From positions 1-64,000 of the forward strand of contig CAUZFZ010000010.1 of the NCBI GenBank assembly GCA_963579025.1: a stretch of DNA of 64,000 nucleotides, given 5' to 3'. This DNA comes from CAUZFZ01 sp963579025 (GTDB taxonomy: Bacteria; Planctomycetota; Planctomycetia; Planctomycetales; Planctomycetaceae). The translations under genes were made by a program, and so were the position numbers. Below the pieces are notes generated by a model, which was given only the letters and a program-made list of their open reading frames with translations, was not told the DNA's origin and searched no databases. This document shows, piece after piece, positions 52,259 through 61,538 of the stretch; position 1 is the stretch's first letter; each line of letters opens with the position of its first letter.

Positions 52259-53143
52259 TCAGGCCGCGCGATCACGGATGGTCGGCTGACTCGATATGTT
52301 TGTCAGATGCCGGATCACGTCGTGGTTCATGCTGTGACCTGTGCGAGTGGCAACGAATCGGCCGCGGATATCACAACCGCACAGCGCAAAGTCGCCGACA
52401 CAATCAAGCAGTTTGTGCCGGGCACATTCGTTGTCTGCCCGAACTTTGTTATCAATGACTCCATCAGCTCCGAATACAAGCAGGTCGCGTGTTGTCGTTC
52501 GTTTGCCATAACCCTGCGCCTGCAGCGCCTGCACTTCGCTTTCGAGCACAAACGTGCGGGCAAACGCGATGTCCGAAGCGAACGTCTGCGGTGTGATTTC
52601 GAATGTGGCCGATTGAGCGGGAATCGGCGACGCCGGTCCGTAGTCGACCTCATAAGTGATCGACAGGCTGTTGCCCTCCGCGGGCATGGCATGAATCGAG
52701 CTGCGATCGCCCGCTGTCATGACGACATCGTGCGTAACGACGAGTTGCGGCTTCGCCGCGTCCTGCACTTCAAAGTCGGCTTCCAGCAGGCAGTCGACAA
52801 CCGGTTGGCATGAGCCGTCAAACCCTGGAGCTTCCGGTCCGTCGAGCTGGACCAGACAGTTATCGACCCGCATCCCGGCCAGCGCCGCCATGACATGTTC
52901 GACAAGTTCGATCGCTGTCCCATTGGCAGCGATGCCCGTTCGTCGTTGACGTGGCACGAGGTGGTCGAGTGTCGCGGCAACGCGTGGTTGATTAGTGAGA
53001 TCGACGCGCTGAAACACAATTCCGTGACCGGCAGGTGCCGGGATAAATCGCAGCGTTATGTCCGCTCCGGTCAGGAAGCCGACGCCATTGATCGAGACTT
53101 CGCGGCGGATGGTCCGCTGCATTCGGATGCTGCTGTCAGGCAT
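52259..53143 (-). CDS. lpxC: UDP-3-O-acyl-N-acetylglucosamine deacetylase LpxC
   Basis: The start at 53143 (MPDSSIRMQRTIRREV) has GGAG 5-6 nt upstream. The 294-residue zinc deacetylase carries out the committed step of lipid A synthesis. The zinc ligands are His83 (VEHVMAAL), His243 and Asp247 (RHKLLDCVGD), with the general-acid His270 (TGHSMNH). It is not fused to FabZ, as it is in some phyla. The length is normal. It sits between ompH and lpxA, the usual planctomycete envelope arrangement. Confidence 0.94.
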   Translation of the reverse strand: MPDSSIRMQRTIRREVSINGVGFLTGADITLRFIPAPAGHGIVFQRVDLTNQPRVAATLDHLVPRQRRTGIAANGTAIELVEHVMAALAGMRVDNCLVQLDGPEAPGFDGSCQPVVDCLLEADFEVQDAAKPQLVVTHDVVMTAGDRSSIHAMPAEGNSLSITYEVDYGPASPIPAQSATFEITPQTFASDIAFARTFVLESEVQALQAQGYGKRTTTRDLLVFGADGVIDNKVRADNECARHKLLDCVGDFALCGCDIRGRFVATRTGHSMNHDVIRHLTNISSQPTIRDRAA

Positions 53144-53246
53144 GCTGACTCCTGTCCGAGGGCCGCACACTGCCGGTGGGTTCTGCGAAACTCGCCGATC
53201 CAGTTCCCGAGTCGGGGAGTGGGAACCAGCGACGACATGCACATCA

Positions 53247-53281
53247 GAAGCCCGACCTCAATGGAAACAAGGCCGGGCTTC
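53247..53281 (-). terminator. Stem-loop between ompH and lpxC
   Basis: GAAGCCCGACCT (53247-53258) pairs with AGGCCGGGCTTC (53270-53281) except for one mismatch. On the minus strand no T-run follows. It may act as a weak terminator or an mRNA processing/stability element separating the chaperone gene from lpxC. Confidence 0.4.
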
Positions 53282-53311
53282 GAAGTGATGGCATCTGAGC
53301 AACCGCTGCAA

Positions 53312-53974
53312 TTAATTACTGCGCGCGGGTGCGGTTCCACTGGTCTGCTGCGTGGCCGTGCGCGGTGCCGCGGCACCGGCAGCCGGTTTGTACTGACGGT
53401 TCAGGTAATCAGACACCGCGTCGGTGATGTCGTCCTGCGGCCGGCTGTATACGACCAGCTTGTTGAGCCCACTGGCCAAGTCCTGTGGATTGTTACTGCT
53501 TAACGGCGCACTGTTGAAGCGAATGATCATCGTGTAGCCAAAGTGTTTGGCATACAGCTCGACAACTTTCATCGCGTCAACGTAGACCGCCTCAAACACT
53601 TCCGCTTCGCGACGGCGATAGTGGACCTGGACCAGCTTGCCCTTGGCTTCGAACTCGCTGGACAGCCGCACAAGATCCGCTTCCCGTTTGATGTACTCAG
53701 GACTGCCGGGTTTCAGCAGCTTGAGTTCCTCTTTCAGCTTGTTGGCCTGCTTGGCAATGGCCTGACCTTCCGCCTGTTTCTGTTGCATTTCCGCCTGCAG
53801 GACTTCACGCAGATCTGTGAACTTCTTGTACTCCTTGAAGACTTTGGCCATATCGACAAGACCGATAATGGCCGGTTGCAGTTGAGGCTTTGCAGCCTCG
53901 GCCTGTCCAAAAGCGGGGACAGCCAGGGAACTCAGACATGCCAGTGTGACCAAAGATGCGACGGCTTTCTTCAC
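53312..53974 (-). CDS. OmpH/Skp-family periplasmic chaperone
   Basis: The start is the GTG at 53974 (VKKAVASLVTLACLSSLAVPAFGQ), chosen because AAAGGAG lies about 10 nt upstream and it gives a clean signal peptide. The 220-residue protein has the OmpH pattern: GLVDMAKVFKEYKKF, then a long Lys/Glu/Gln-rich coiled coil (LQAEMQQKQAEGQAIAKQANKLKEELKLLK) and a Pro/Ala/Thr-rich tail. Skp-like chaperones hold unfolded outer-membrane proteins in the periplasm. It heads the lipid A block, as in many bacteria. Confidence 0.85.
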   Translation of the reverse strand: MKKAVASLVTLACLSSLAVPAFGQAEAAKPQLQPAIIGLVDMAKVFKEYKKFTDLREVLQAEMQQKQAEGQAIAKQANKLKEELKLLKPGSPEYIKREADLVRLSSEFEAKGKLVQVHYRRREAEVFEAVYVDAMKVVELYAKHFGYTMIIRFNSAPLSSNNPQDLASGLNKLVVYSRPQDDITDAVSDYLNRQYKPAAGAAAPRTATQQTSGTAPARSN

Positions 53975-54127
53975 GGCTTTAGCACTCCTTTGCTGGGCCG
54001 GGGCGCAAGCGGTCGGCGTCACCGGACCACGTGCAGCGCGAGAGGGAATCCAATTCACAATACTCGGGACTGTCGCACAGTTTCCGGAAATGCGTCAATA
54101 CCCAATAACGGGCGTCAGCATTGCCCG

Positions 54128-55330
54128 TCAGTCGGCTGTTTGCCGCCGATCGAACAGGACCACCGACGTGTCATCGTGTCGGCCGGCGCCTTGTGTGTAT
54201 TCGCTGGACGCGTCGAACAAGCGTTGCAGTGCGTCCTCCAGCGGCAGGTCCGTCGTTTCCTTGAGTGTTCGGATGATGCCGTCGACCCCGAACTGATCAT
54301 GCGCTTCTGCATTGTCGGGGAACGCTTCTTCGATGCCGTCCGTGAACAACATGACGCGAGAGTTTGGTGGGACTGGCGTCGTGTAGACCTCGTACTCCGC
54401 ATCGTCCATGATCGCCAGGGGTAAGCCACCAGCCTCGACACCTGCCGCGAGTTCCACCACGCCGGTGTCGAAGTTCTGCACAATCGGGGGCGGATGCCCG
54501 GCCGACGTCCACTGCAGTTCGCTCTTCTCGACGTTCAGAATGGCGTACAGCATCGTGATGAAACCTCCCTCTTCACTCACGATCGACTGCTCACACAGTT
54601 GCTTGTTGATCACTTCGACAAAGTGAGCCGTATCCCGATACTCGTGCGTGCGGATCATGCGGACCAGCGTGTGCATCGTCATGATCGACATGGCCGCCTT
54701 CATGCCATGTCCCGACGCATCGCCGACCAGCAGCACGACATTGTCGTCGGGGAGTCGAAATACGTCGTAATAGTCTCCGCCGGCCATTGTGACTGGCTGG
54801 CCACCGAGCACTCGAATCTGTGACGGCTCGTAGCGGCCAATGATCTCGTAGCCGGCCGGAGCATCGACACGTTTCGGGATCACGGTCTGCTGCAGCTTCC
54901 GAACGGATTCCACTTCCTCGCGCAGCTTCTGAGCCAGTTCCTCGTTTTGCGCAGCACGCACCGCTTCGATTGTGCTGTCGAGGATTGCCTGCAGCATGAA
55001 CATGTAATCGCCGCTGGCGTCTCGGATCACATACGCCTTCATTCCGTGCGCCATGAATTTGACGATACGGATGACTTCCTCGGTTCGACAGGCGCCGACA
55101 ACGGGAACCTCCGGTCTTAACTTCCGGAACTGATCGAACAGGAAATAGCCGCCATCGACGTCAGGCATGTCGATCGACATCAGCACGACGTCAAAAGCCG
55201 TACCAGACGCGATCTGAGCCGCAAACGCGTCTGCACCGATCGCGGACGTGACTTCGTTATCGTCGATGCCCAGATACATCGAGATGAGCTCGACTTCGGT
55301 TTCGCTGTCCCACGCGACCAGTATCTTCAT
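54128..55330 (-). CDS. Response-regulator receiver plus PP2C/SpoIIE-type serine phosphatase
   Basis: The start at 55330 (MKILVAWDSETEVELI) is the receiver N terminus. The 400-residue protein has a receiver-like domain (about 1-120, FDVVLMSIDMPDVDGGYF with the phosphoacceptor-like Asp), a coiled linker (AQKLREEVESVRKLQQTVIP) and a SpoIIE-type phosphatase domain. That domain is marked by GGDYYDVF, GDASGHGMKAAM, FTDGIEEAFP and a final DDTSVVLF, with the metal-binding Asp residues present. It would dephosphorylate a Ser/Thr target such as an anti-sigma-factor antagonist. It diverges from recQ. Confidence 0.9.
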   Translation of the reverse strand: MKILVAWDSETEVELISMYLGIDDNEVTSAIGADAFAAQIASGTAFDVVLMSIDMPDVDGGYFLFDQFRKLRPEVPVVGACRTEEVIRIVKFMAHGMKAYVIRDASGDYMFMLQAILDSTIEAVRAAQNEELAQKLREEVESVRKLQQTVIPKRVDAPAGYEIIGRYEPSQIRVLGGQPVTMAGGDYYDVFRLPDDNVVLLVGDASGHGMKAAMSIMTMHTLVRMIRTHEYRDTAHFVEVINKQLCEQSIVSEEGGFITMLYAILNVEKSELQWTSAGHPPPIVQNFDTGVVELAAGVEAGGLPLAIMDDAEYEVYTTPVPPNSRVMLFTDGIEEAFPDNAEAHDQFGVDGIIRTLKETTDLPLEDALQRLFDASSEYTQGAGRHDDTSVVLFDRRQTAD

Positions 55331-55524
55331 TCGAACTCGATTCGAGATGCGTAGAGTTGAGGTGCCGGCCGGCCGTCGGGGATGAATCCGGAAGCGGAAC
55401 GAACTGATTGTCCTCGAATGCTCCAATTCGCGCGTCGAGAACGACGCCGGAACGATAGCCAACCGACTCCACCATTGCGACAATTGTCGACAGACACCGC
55501 TTTCAACCAGTTTCTGACGGACCC

Positions 55525-57726
55525 ATGCTGACCGACATTCTGAAGAAATACTGGGGGTACGACAGCTTCCTGCCATTGCAGGAGCCGGCGATGTCGTGCG
55601 TGATGGAAGATCGCGATTCGCTGGTCGTGCTGCCCACTGGCGGGGGGAAATCGCTGTGCTACCAGGCTCCGGCGTTGTGCCGCGAGGGTCTGGCCGTCGT
55701 GGTCTCTCCGTTGATCGCTCTGATGAAGGATCAGGTGGACGCTCTGCATCAGTGCGGTGTCGAGGCCGCGTTTATCAACAGTACGCAGACGCTCGCCGAA
55801 AAGCAGGCGGTTGCGTTTGCGGTCAGGCAGCGAGCGATCAGCCTGCTGTACATCGCTCCGGAACGGCTCGTCCAGGAGCAGACAATCGACTTTCTGAAGT
55901 CAACGGACATCTCGTTCATCGCCATCGACGAGGCCCACTGCATCAGCGAGTGGGGACACGACTTCCGTCCAAGTTACCGCGGTTTGCGGACGTTGCGGGA
56001 TGAATTCCCGCACGTCGCCATTCACGCATTTACCGCGACCGCCACCGAGCACGTCCGCGACGACGTTGTCGAACAGCTCGGCCTGCGCAATCCTGAAGTA
56101 CTCGTCGGTTCGTTCGACCGTCCGAATCTCGTTTACCGGTGTGAGCGGATCGATGGCCGCGTCACGCAAATCCGCGAAGTCCTGCAGCGCCACCCGCGCG
56201 AATCCGGCATCATCTACACCACGACTCGCGCCGGCACTGAAGAGTTGTCCGATCAACTCAACGGCATGGGACACCGCACGCTGCCGTATCACGCCGGTAT
56301 GTCCGATGAGGATCGTCGACAGAATCAGGAGGCGTTCAAAGCGGAGTCCATCGACACGATTATTGCGACGGTCGCCTTTGGAATGGGCATCGACAAGTCG
56401 AACGTGCGGTATGTGATCCATGCCGGCATGCCCAGCTCGCTGGAGAACTATCAGCAGGAAAGCGGCCGCGCCGGTCGCGACAGTCTGGAAGCCGAATGCG
56501 TGCTGTTCTATTCGATGGGTGACTATGCACGCTGGAAACAGAACGTCGAGAATTCGACGGGCAACATCGAGGCCATGCGGAAATCTTTGCGCGCGATGGT
56601 TGACTACTCGACGGGAGTCGTCTGTCGGCACCGCAGCCTGGTGCAGTACTTCGGACAGACCTACGAAGCCGAATCGTGCAATGCCTGCGATGTTTGCCTG
56701 GGCGAACTGGATCTCGTTGAGGATGCCCTGATCGTCGGCCAGAAAATCCTGTCGAGTGTGATACGGCAGGGTCAGAATTTTGGCAGTGAATACACGGCTC
56801 TGGTACTTAAAGGTTCGAGTGACCAGAAGGTTGTCCGCAATGGCCATAACCGCCTGAGCACATGGGGGCTGCTGAAAGACGAATCCCAGCAGGCCGTCCG
56901 CGACTGGATCGAACAGCTCGTCTCGCAGGACTTTCTGGAGCGCGTCCAGAAAACGGGAATGCAGGGCAACACGTTCAGCATTCTGGGGGTGACACCCCAC
57001 GGACGGGAACTTCTGAAGGGAGAGGTCACTCCGCGATTAATGCGCGCGGCCGAAACGAAGAAACGCGAAAGCAAGCGTGCCGAGCGATTGGCAGTCAGTT
57101 GGGAAGGCGTCGACCGCGAACTGTTCGACGAACTGCGAATCCTCAGGCACGACATCGCCGTGGATGCCAGTGTGCCTGCGTACGTCGTCTTCACGGACGA
57201 GTCGCTGCGCGGCCTGGCCCGAGTTCGACCTTCATCGCTCGAAGGCATGCGCGACATCCGCGGGATCGGAGAAAAGAAACTGGCCGACTACGGCGAGACA
57301 TTCCTCAACCGCATCCTGGAACACTCGCAGGCATCCGAACTGCCTCTCGACAACTGGCCGGCATCGACATCACCTGACGAACGCCCCGTCACGCCAGGCC
57401 GCCCGGCGACAGTCGCCCGCTCGGCCAAACCGAGATCGATGGAGATGTTTCGAGAAGGCGCGTCCATCAAAGCGGTCGCTGATGAAACCGGACGCGCGGA
57501 ATCAACAGTCGGGGGATACCTGGTCGAATTCATCCAGGCAGAAGGCATCGTCGACCCGACCGGCTGGGTCGATCCCGCAGACTTCGATCGAGTCAGTGCG
57601 GCGGCTGGCAAATTCGGAACCGAACGACTGAAACCCATCTACGAGTCATTTGAAGGGAAGATCAGCTACGACACGATCCGCATCGCCATAGAGTGTCTCC
57701 GTAACCAGTCAGCATCCAGCTCCTGA
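55525..57726 (+). CDS. recQ: ATP-dependent DNA helicase RecQ
   Basis: The 733-residue helicase has Walker A LPTGGGKSLCYQAPA (Lys42), DEAH box IDEAHCISEWGHDFRPSY (residues 135-138), the QESGRAGRDS motif VI, the zinc-binding Cys cluster (CRHRSLVQYF, then CNACDVC), a winged helix (RQC) and an HRDC domain at about 530-600. A further helix-turn-helix segment follows at about 640-730 (MEMFREGASIKAVADETGRAE). It unwinds DNA in recombinational repair. Length is more than E. coli RecQ (about 610), owing to the C-terminal addition. Confidence 0.95.
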   Translation: MLTDILKKYWGYDSFLPLQEPAMSCVMEDRDSLVVLPTGGGKSLCYQAPALCREGLAVVVSPLIALMKDQVDALHQCGVEAAFINSTQTLAEKQAVAFAVRQRAISLLYIAPERLVQEQTIDFLKSTDISFIAIDEAHCISEWGHDFRPSYRGLRTLRDEFPHVAIHAFTATATEHVRDDVVEQLGLRNPEVLVGSFDRPNLVYRCERIDGRVTQIREVLQRHPRESGIIYTTTRAGTEELSDQLNGMGHRTLPYHAGMSDEDRRQNQEAFKAESIDTIIATVAFGMGIDKSNVRYVIHAGMPSSLENYQQESGRAGRDSLEAECVLFYSMGDYARWKQNVENSTGNIEAMRKSLRAMVDYSTGVVCRHRSLVQYFGQTYEAESCNACDVCLGELDLVEDALIVGQKILSSVIRQGQNFGSEYTALVLKGSSDQKVVRNGHNRLSTWGLLKDESQQAVRDWIEQLVSQDFLERVQKTGMQGNTFSILGVTPHGRELLKGEVTPRLMRAAETKKRESKRAERLAVSWEGVDRELFDELRILRHDIAVDASVPAYVVFTDESLRGLARVRPSSLEGMRDIRGIGEKKLADYGETFLNRILEHSQASELPLDNWPASTSPDERPVTPGRPATVARSAKPRSMEMFREGASIKAVADETGRAESTVGGYLVEFIQAEGIVDPTGWVDPADFDRVSAAAGKFGTERLKPIYESFEGKISYDTIRIAIECLRNQSASSS

Positions 57727-57929
57727 AGTGGCGTAAGCTTCCAACTTGCGACTGTCGGTCACAGGACGTCAGCAAGCAGGATGCTTACCCCGCTTTTCCG
57801 ATCCGATGAGCCGGGGAAGCGACGGTCTTCTGAGTTGCGACATCCATACCAGACACTCATAGAATCCCGTGCTGCTCGCTGCGTGGCACAGCGATGGTCC
57901 ATTTCGACTCCACAGGCATCCGATCTCCT

Positions 57930-59660
57930 ATGACAACATCACGTCACCTCATTCTGAAGTCCGTGCCGGCAATTGGATTGCTGCTGATGCTTGTTGCTCT
58001 GCACGCTGGCGAGGCGAGGGCTCAGGGCAACTCCCGAACAACGGCCGCGCCGTTTGTCTTTCGTGATGTCGGCACGGAAACAGGGTTCCTGCCTGCTGCA
58101 GCAGGGATTCAAGGGCACGGTGCAGGATGGGGCGACGTTGACGGAGACGGTTGGGCGGACCTGTACGTCGGGACGTTTCATTACACGGATACGCAGCCGA
58201 ATCTGTTCTTTCGCAATCAGGAGGGACGCTTCAAGCTGGACGATCAGCCGCAGTTGCGGATCTCGGCGCGTGCGACTGGTGTCGTCTTTGCCGACCTGGA
58301 CAATGATGGCGACCTCGATCTGTATGTGGGCAACATGCCTTCGCCGGAGGGCAGTCGGCTGTCAGTTCGCATGGGACATGCATTCGCAACATGCTCGCTG
58401 TTCCGTAATGACGGCGATGGTCAATTCACAGATGTCTCGCGTGGCAACGACGCCTGTCCGGCCGCGTTTGGCGGTCGAAGCGTCACGGTTCTGGACATCG
58501 ACGGCGACGGACTGCTTGATCTGCTTGTCGGCGAGGACCCCATTCCCGGTTACAACGGGTCGAAGACAAAGACATCGCGGCTGTTTCGCAATCTGGGACA
58601 GTTGCGGTTCAAGGACGTCTCGCGCGAGATCGGTATTCCGGAGAACGCCGCCGGTCTGGGAGTCGCCGCCGGTGATGTCAACGGCGACGGATGGCCGGAC
58701 TTCTTCCTGGCCTCGACACTCGGCAACTATCTAATGCTGAATGACGGGATGGGACGATTCAGTGAGACGCCCGGAGCCCACGAGACATTCGCATGGCCGA
58801 AAGCCAAAGGCGACGACATGGTGTGCGGCGTCGTGATTGCCGACGTCAATGGTGATGCTCTGCCGGACATCGTCCTCGGCCAGCACTTTGAATCACCGTG
58901 GGTGGAACCTGTGGCCAATCGTCTGTACCTGAATCAGGGTGTGGACAAGAAAGTGGGAGGCCCGAAGTTTGTCGATGTCACTCAGGAGGCCGGACTCGTG
59001 CCGTTACCGCTGAAAGGCCCGCACGTCGAGATTCAGGATTTTGATAACGATGGCCGTCCCGACATCTACACCAGCATCGTCAAGTTCGCTCAGGGCCGAC
59101 CTCATCCCGTGATCTTTCGTAACACGGGAAATCGCGATGGAGTGCCGCAGTTTCAGACGTCCGCACTTGGTGTCAACGATTTTCCAACGGCGGAAGATCG
59201 TGCCACGAAACGATCGGGGACGTTCTTCGAAAAGATGGTCGCGGACCGCAAGATTGTCTACACGGCCCCGGGTCCAACCTGCGACTTCGACCGGGACGGT
59301 CGGCTTGACATGGTGCTGCCTAACTGGTGGGGAGAGATGCCGTCCCTGCTTTTGAAGAACGAGACTGACAGTGGCCATTGGCTGGACGTGCGTGTTGCGG
59401 GCGGCAAGCAAGTCAACGCGATGGGAATTGGCTCCCGTGTCGATGTGTATGTCGCCGGAAAAGCCGGAGATTCCACAGCTCTGATTGGCTCTCGTGAAAT
59501 CGCCACCGGGTTCGGCTATGCGTCCTCGCAGGAGGCCGTGGCTCATTTCGGTCTGGGTGAGCGGGGCGAATGTGACGTCGTCGTCACGCTTCCGCACGCT
59601 CGCGGTCGCGTGACACGCGCAGGGGTCAAGGCGGACCAACGTGTCACAATCACTCCGTGA
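57930..59660 (+). CDS. Secreted FG-GAP/VCBS repeat protein with an ASPIC/UnbV domain
   Basis: The start at 57930 (MTTSRHLILKSVPAIGLLLMLVALHAGEARAQ) gives a signal peptide. The 576-residue product has repeated calcium-type DxDxDGxxD motifs (DVDGDGWADLY, DLDNDGDLDLYV, DIDGDGLLDLLV, DVNGDGWPDFF, DFDRDGRLDMVL) forming beta-propeller blades. It then has a C-terminal ASPIC/UnbV domain (MGIGSRVDVYV, then AHFGLGERGECDVVVTLP). It is likely a secreted, calcium-stabilised adhesion or binding protein. A fragment similar to one blade occurs at 61481-61538. Confidence 0.82.
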   Translation: MTTSRHLILKSVPAIGLLLMLVALHAGEARAQGNSRTTAAPFVFRDVGTETGFLPAAAGIQGHGAGWGDVDGDGWADLYVGTFHYTDTQPNLFFRNQEGRFKLDDQPQLRISARATGVVFADLDNDGDLDLYVGNMPSPEGSRLSVRMGHAFATCSLFRNDGDGQFTDVSRGNDACPAAFGGRSVTVLDIDGDGLLDLLVGEDPIPGYNGSKTKTSRLFRNLGQLRFKDVSREIGIPENAAGLGVAAGDVNGDGWPDFFLASTLGNYLMLNDGMGRFSETPGAHETFAWPKAKGDDMVCGVVIADVNGDALPDIVLGQHFESPWVEPVANRLYLNQGVDKKVGGPKFVDVTQEAGLVPLPLKGPHVEIQDFDNDGRPDIYTSIVKFAQGRPHPVIFRNTGNRDGVPQFQTSALGVNDFPTAEDRATKRSGTFFEKMVADRKIVYTAPGPTCDFDRDGRLDMVLPNWWGEMPSLLLKNETDSGHWLDVRVAGGKQVNAMGIGSRVDVYVAGKAGDSTALIGSREIATGFGYASSQEAVAHFGLGERGECDVVVTLPHARGRVTRAGVKADQRVTITP

Positions 59661-59759
59661 ATCCGAGCTTGCAGTCACACGGTCTGAGCATACATTGAGT
59701 CAAGGAGCTTTTTTGTCACCGAAGGCACGGACACCCGGGACTTCGTCAGGAGATCGAAG

Positions 59760-60818
59760 ATGTCTTCAGAACTCACACTAAGCTTTAAGCGGTTGCCTGT
59801 TGTTCTCGCCGTGCTGGTGATCTCACTCGCAACGGTGGCAGCTCAGGAAAAACCAGGTGACGAGTCTGGTGAGAATCCCGCGACCGCGAAGTCCGTCGCT
59901 CCGCTTGTCATGGTTATTCGCATCGATGCTGAGTTGATGTCCGGGAGTTCCGTCGTCGGGAAGGCTGCATTGGCCGAAATCCTCACTGGCGGCGAAGTCA
60001 ATGGGCAGTGGCTGTGGATTCCCTCGGTCAACGGTTGGATTCAGCAGAGTGACGTCGTGCCTGTCGATCGAGCGATTGAGCACTTCACTGCACAGATCAA
60101 GCAGACTCCGACGTCGCGGGCATACTTCGAGCGTGGTGCGGCCCGTGTTTCTCTGGGGGAATACGAGCCGGCAGTTGTCGACTTCTCGAAGTCCATTGAG
60201 CTGGACTCCGCGAACCTGCCAGCGATTAACGATCGAGGCACGACATACCGGCGGCTGGGGCAGCCCGAGAAGGCCAAAGCTGATTTCGACACGGTCATCG
60301 AGCGTGGCGTGAGGCACTCGGCTGCGTTTACGAACCGCGGGCTGACGTGGCTGGACCTGGGCAACACGGAGCAGGCAATGGTCGATCTGCATGTGGCACT
60401 GGGACTCGATCCGAGATTCGCGCCCGCGTGGGAGGCCTCCGGAGCCGTTCGCGAAGCCATGGGCCACACCGCGAAGGCAATCGACAACTACCGTATCGCG
60501 GTGGAACTCGATCCAGCCTTTGCGCTGGCATGGAACAACCGGGCGTGGCTGCTTGGAACGGCGGCCGATCCCTCGTTGCGAAACGGTGCCCTCGCGGTTG
60601 AGTTCGCGACAAAGGCGTGTGAACTGACCGGTTACCAGAAAGCGGACGTACTCGACACGCTGGCGGCCGCGTACGCCGAGGCGGGCGACTTCGAGCAGGC
60701 TGTGCGGCGAGCGAAGGAGGCGATCGCAAAAGCCGACGCAAAACACAAACCCGCTATCGAAAAGCGTCTGGCTCTCTACGAAGCCGGCAAGTCATATCGC
60801 CAGCCTGCGTCCCCGTAA
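59760..60818 (+). CDS. Exported TPR-repeat protein with an SH3-like N-terminal domain
   Basis: GGAG lies upstream of the ATG at 59760. The 352-residue protein has a signal peptide (VLAVLVISLATVAAQ), an SH3-like segment at about 45-105 (LAEILTGGEVNGQWLWIPSVNGWIQQSDVV) and then four to six tetratricopeptide repeats at about 110-340 (AYFERGAARVSLGEYEPAVVDFSKSIELD is canonical). It should be a periplasmic scaffold. The partner is unknown. It lies 100 bp after the ASPIC protein gene, so co-expression is possible. Confidence 0.75.
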   Translation: MSSELTLSFKRLPVVLAVLVISLATVAAQEKPGDESGENPATAKSVAPLVMVIRIDAELMSGSSVVGKAALAEILTGGEVNGQWLWIPSVNGWIQQSDVVPVDRAIEHFTAQIKQTPTSRAYFERGAARVSLGEYEPAVVDFSKSIELDSANLPAINDRGTTYRRLGQPEKAKADFDTVIERGVRHSAAFTNRGLTWLDLGNTEQAMVDLHVALGLDPRFAPAWEASGAVREAMGHTAKAIDNYRIAVELDPAFALAWNNRAWLLGTAADPSLRNGALAVEFATKACELTGYQKADVLDTLAAAYAEAGDFEQAVRRAKEAIAKADAKHKPAIEKRLALYEAGKSYRQPASP

Positions 60819-60853
60819 CACACACGAACCGGCTGCACGGCACGCTCATCCAT

Positions 60854-61255
60854 TTAATGATGGCCATGACCGTGGTGGTGATGATGGTGGCGGTGGAACG
60901 AACTGCCGAAGCCGAAACTGCGATAGCCATATCGCGGTCCGAAGCTGTAACCGTAAGGGCGATAGCCGCCGTAGCCTGATCGGAATCCCGAACCGATCGA
61001 GATCGTGATTCCCGGACGCGAGTACAGATACGTCGGGTCGCTCCGATAGTAGTTGCTTCTCGGTGAATAGTAGTAGCCGCTGCTGACCCGCGACGAATAG
61101 TACGTCGCGCCTCTGGGAACTGCGGCCGACGGAGTCGTACAGCCGCCGATCGAGTAACCGCCACCGCAACGGCAGTGATCCGCAAACGCCGCGTCAGTCG
61201 TCAGCAGGGACGCCGCGGCTGCACACAGTCCAGCAAACAGAATGTGACGAGTCAT
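60854..61255 (-). CDS. Small exported Gly/Tyr/Arg-rich protein with a His-rich tail
   Basis: The 133-residue protein has a signal peptide (ILFAGLCAAAASLLTTDAAFA), a Cys cluster (HCRCGGGYSIGGC), then Gly/Tyr/Ser/Arg-rich low-complexity sequence. It ends in a run of about ten histidines broken by Arg and Gly. The tail could bind metal ions, and the Tyr/Gly body resembles extracellular matrix or adhesive proteins. No family is recognised. Coding status rests on the signal peptide and composition. Confidence 0.55.
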   Translation of the reverse strand: MTRHILFAGLCAAAASLLTTDAAFADHCRCGGGYSIGGCTTPSAAVPRGATYYSSRVSSGYYYSPRSNYYRSDPTYLYSRPGITISIGSGFRSGYGGYRPYGYSFGPRYGYRSFGFGSSFHRHHHHHHGHGHH

Positions 61256-61480
61256 GGAAAGTCCTCCTCAAAAGGCAGCAGGTGAATCCGCCGGGCATCC
61301 AGCCATCAGACTCACTGACACATCCGTGTCACCCGAATTCAAACCATGCTCATTGCTTCAGCAACGCATTATCCATTCCGCAGAGGCAGATGTGAAGACA
61401 TTCACGAAATAACTCGCGACAACGGAAAGGTCGCGGCAATTTGAGATGGGTTGTCGATCCGGCATGGTTCCGTGTTCCCA

Positions 61481-61538
61481 GGGCCCAACCTGCGACTTCG
61501 ATCGCGACGGTCAACGCGAATTGGTGCAGCCCAACTGG
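61481..61538 (+). pseudogene. Fragment of an FG-GAP blade similar to the upstream ASPIC gene
   Basis: In frame the sequence reads GPTCDFDRDGQRELVQPNW. It closely matches GPTCDFDRDGRLDMVLPNW encoded near 59270-59326 of the FG-GAP gene, and the DNA is alike too. The rest of the gene is absent: frames on both sides lose similarity. It looks like a relic of a second copy, lying against the convergent YbhN-like gene end. Confidence 0.6.
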
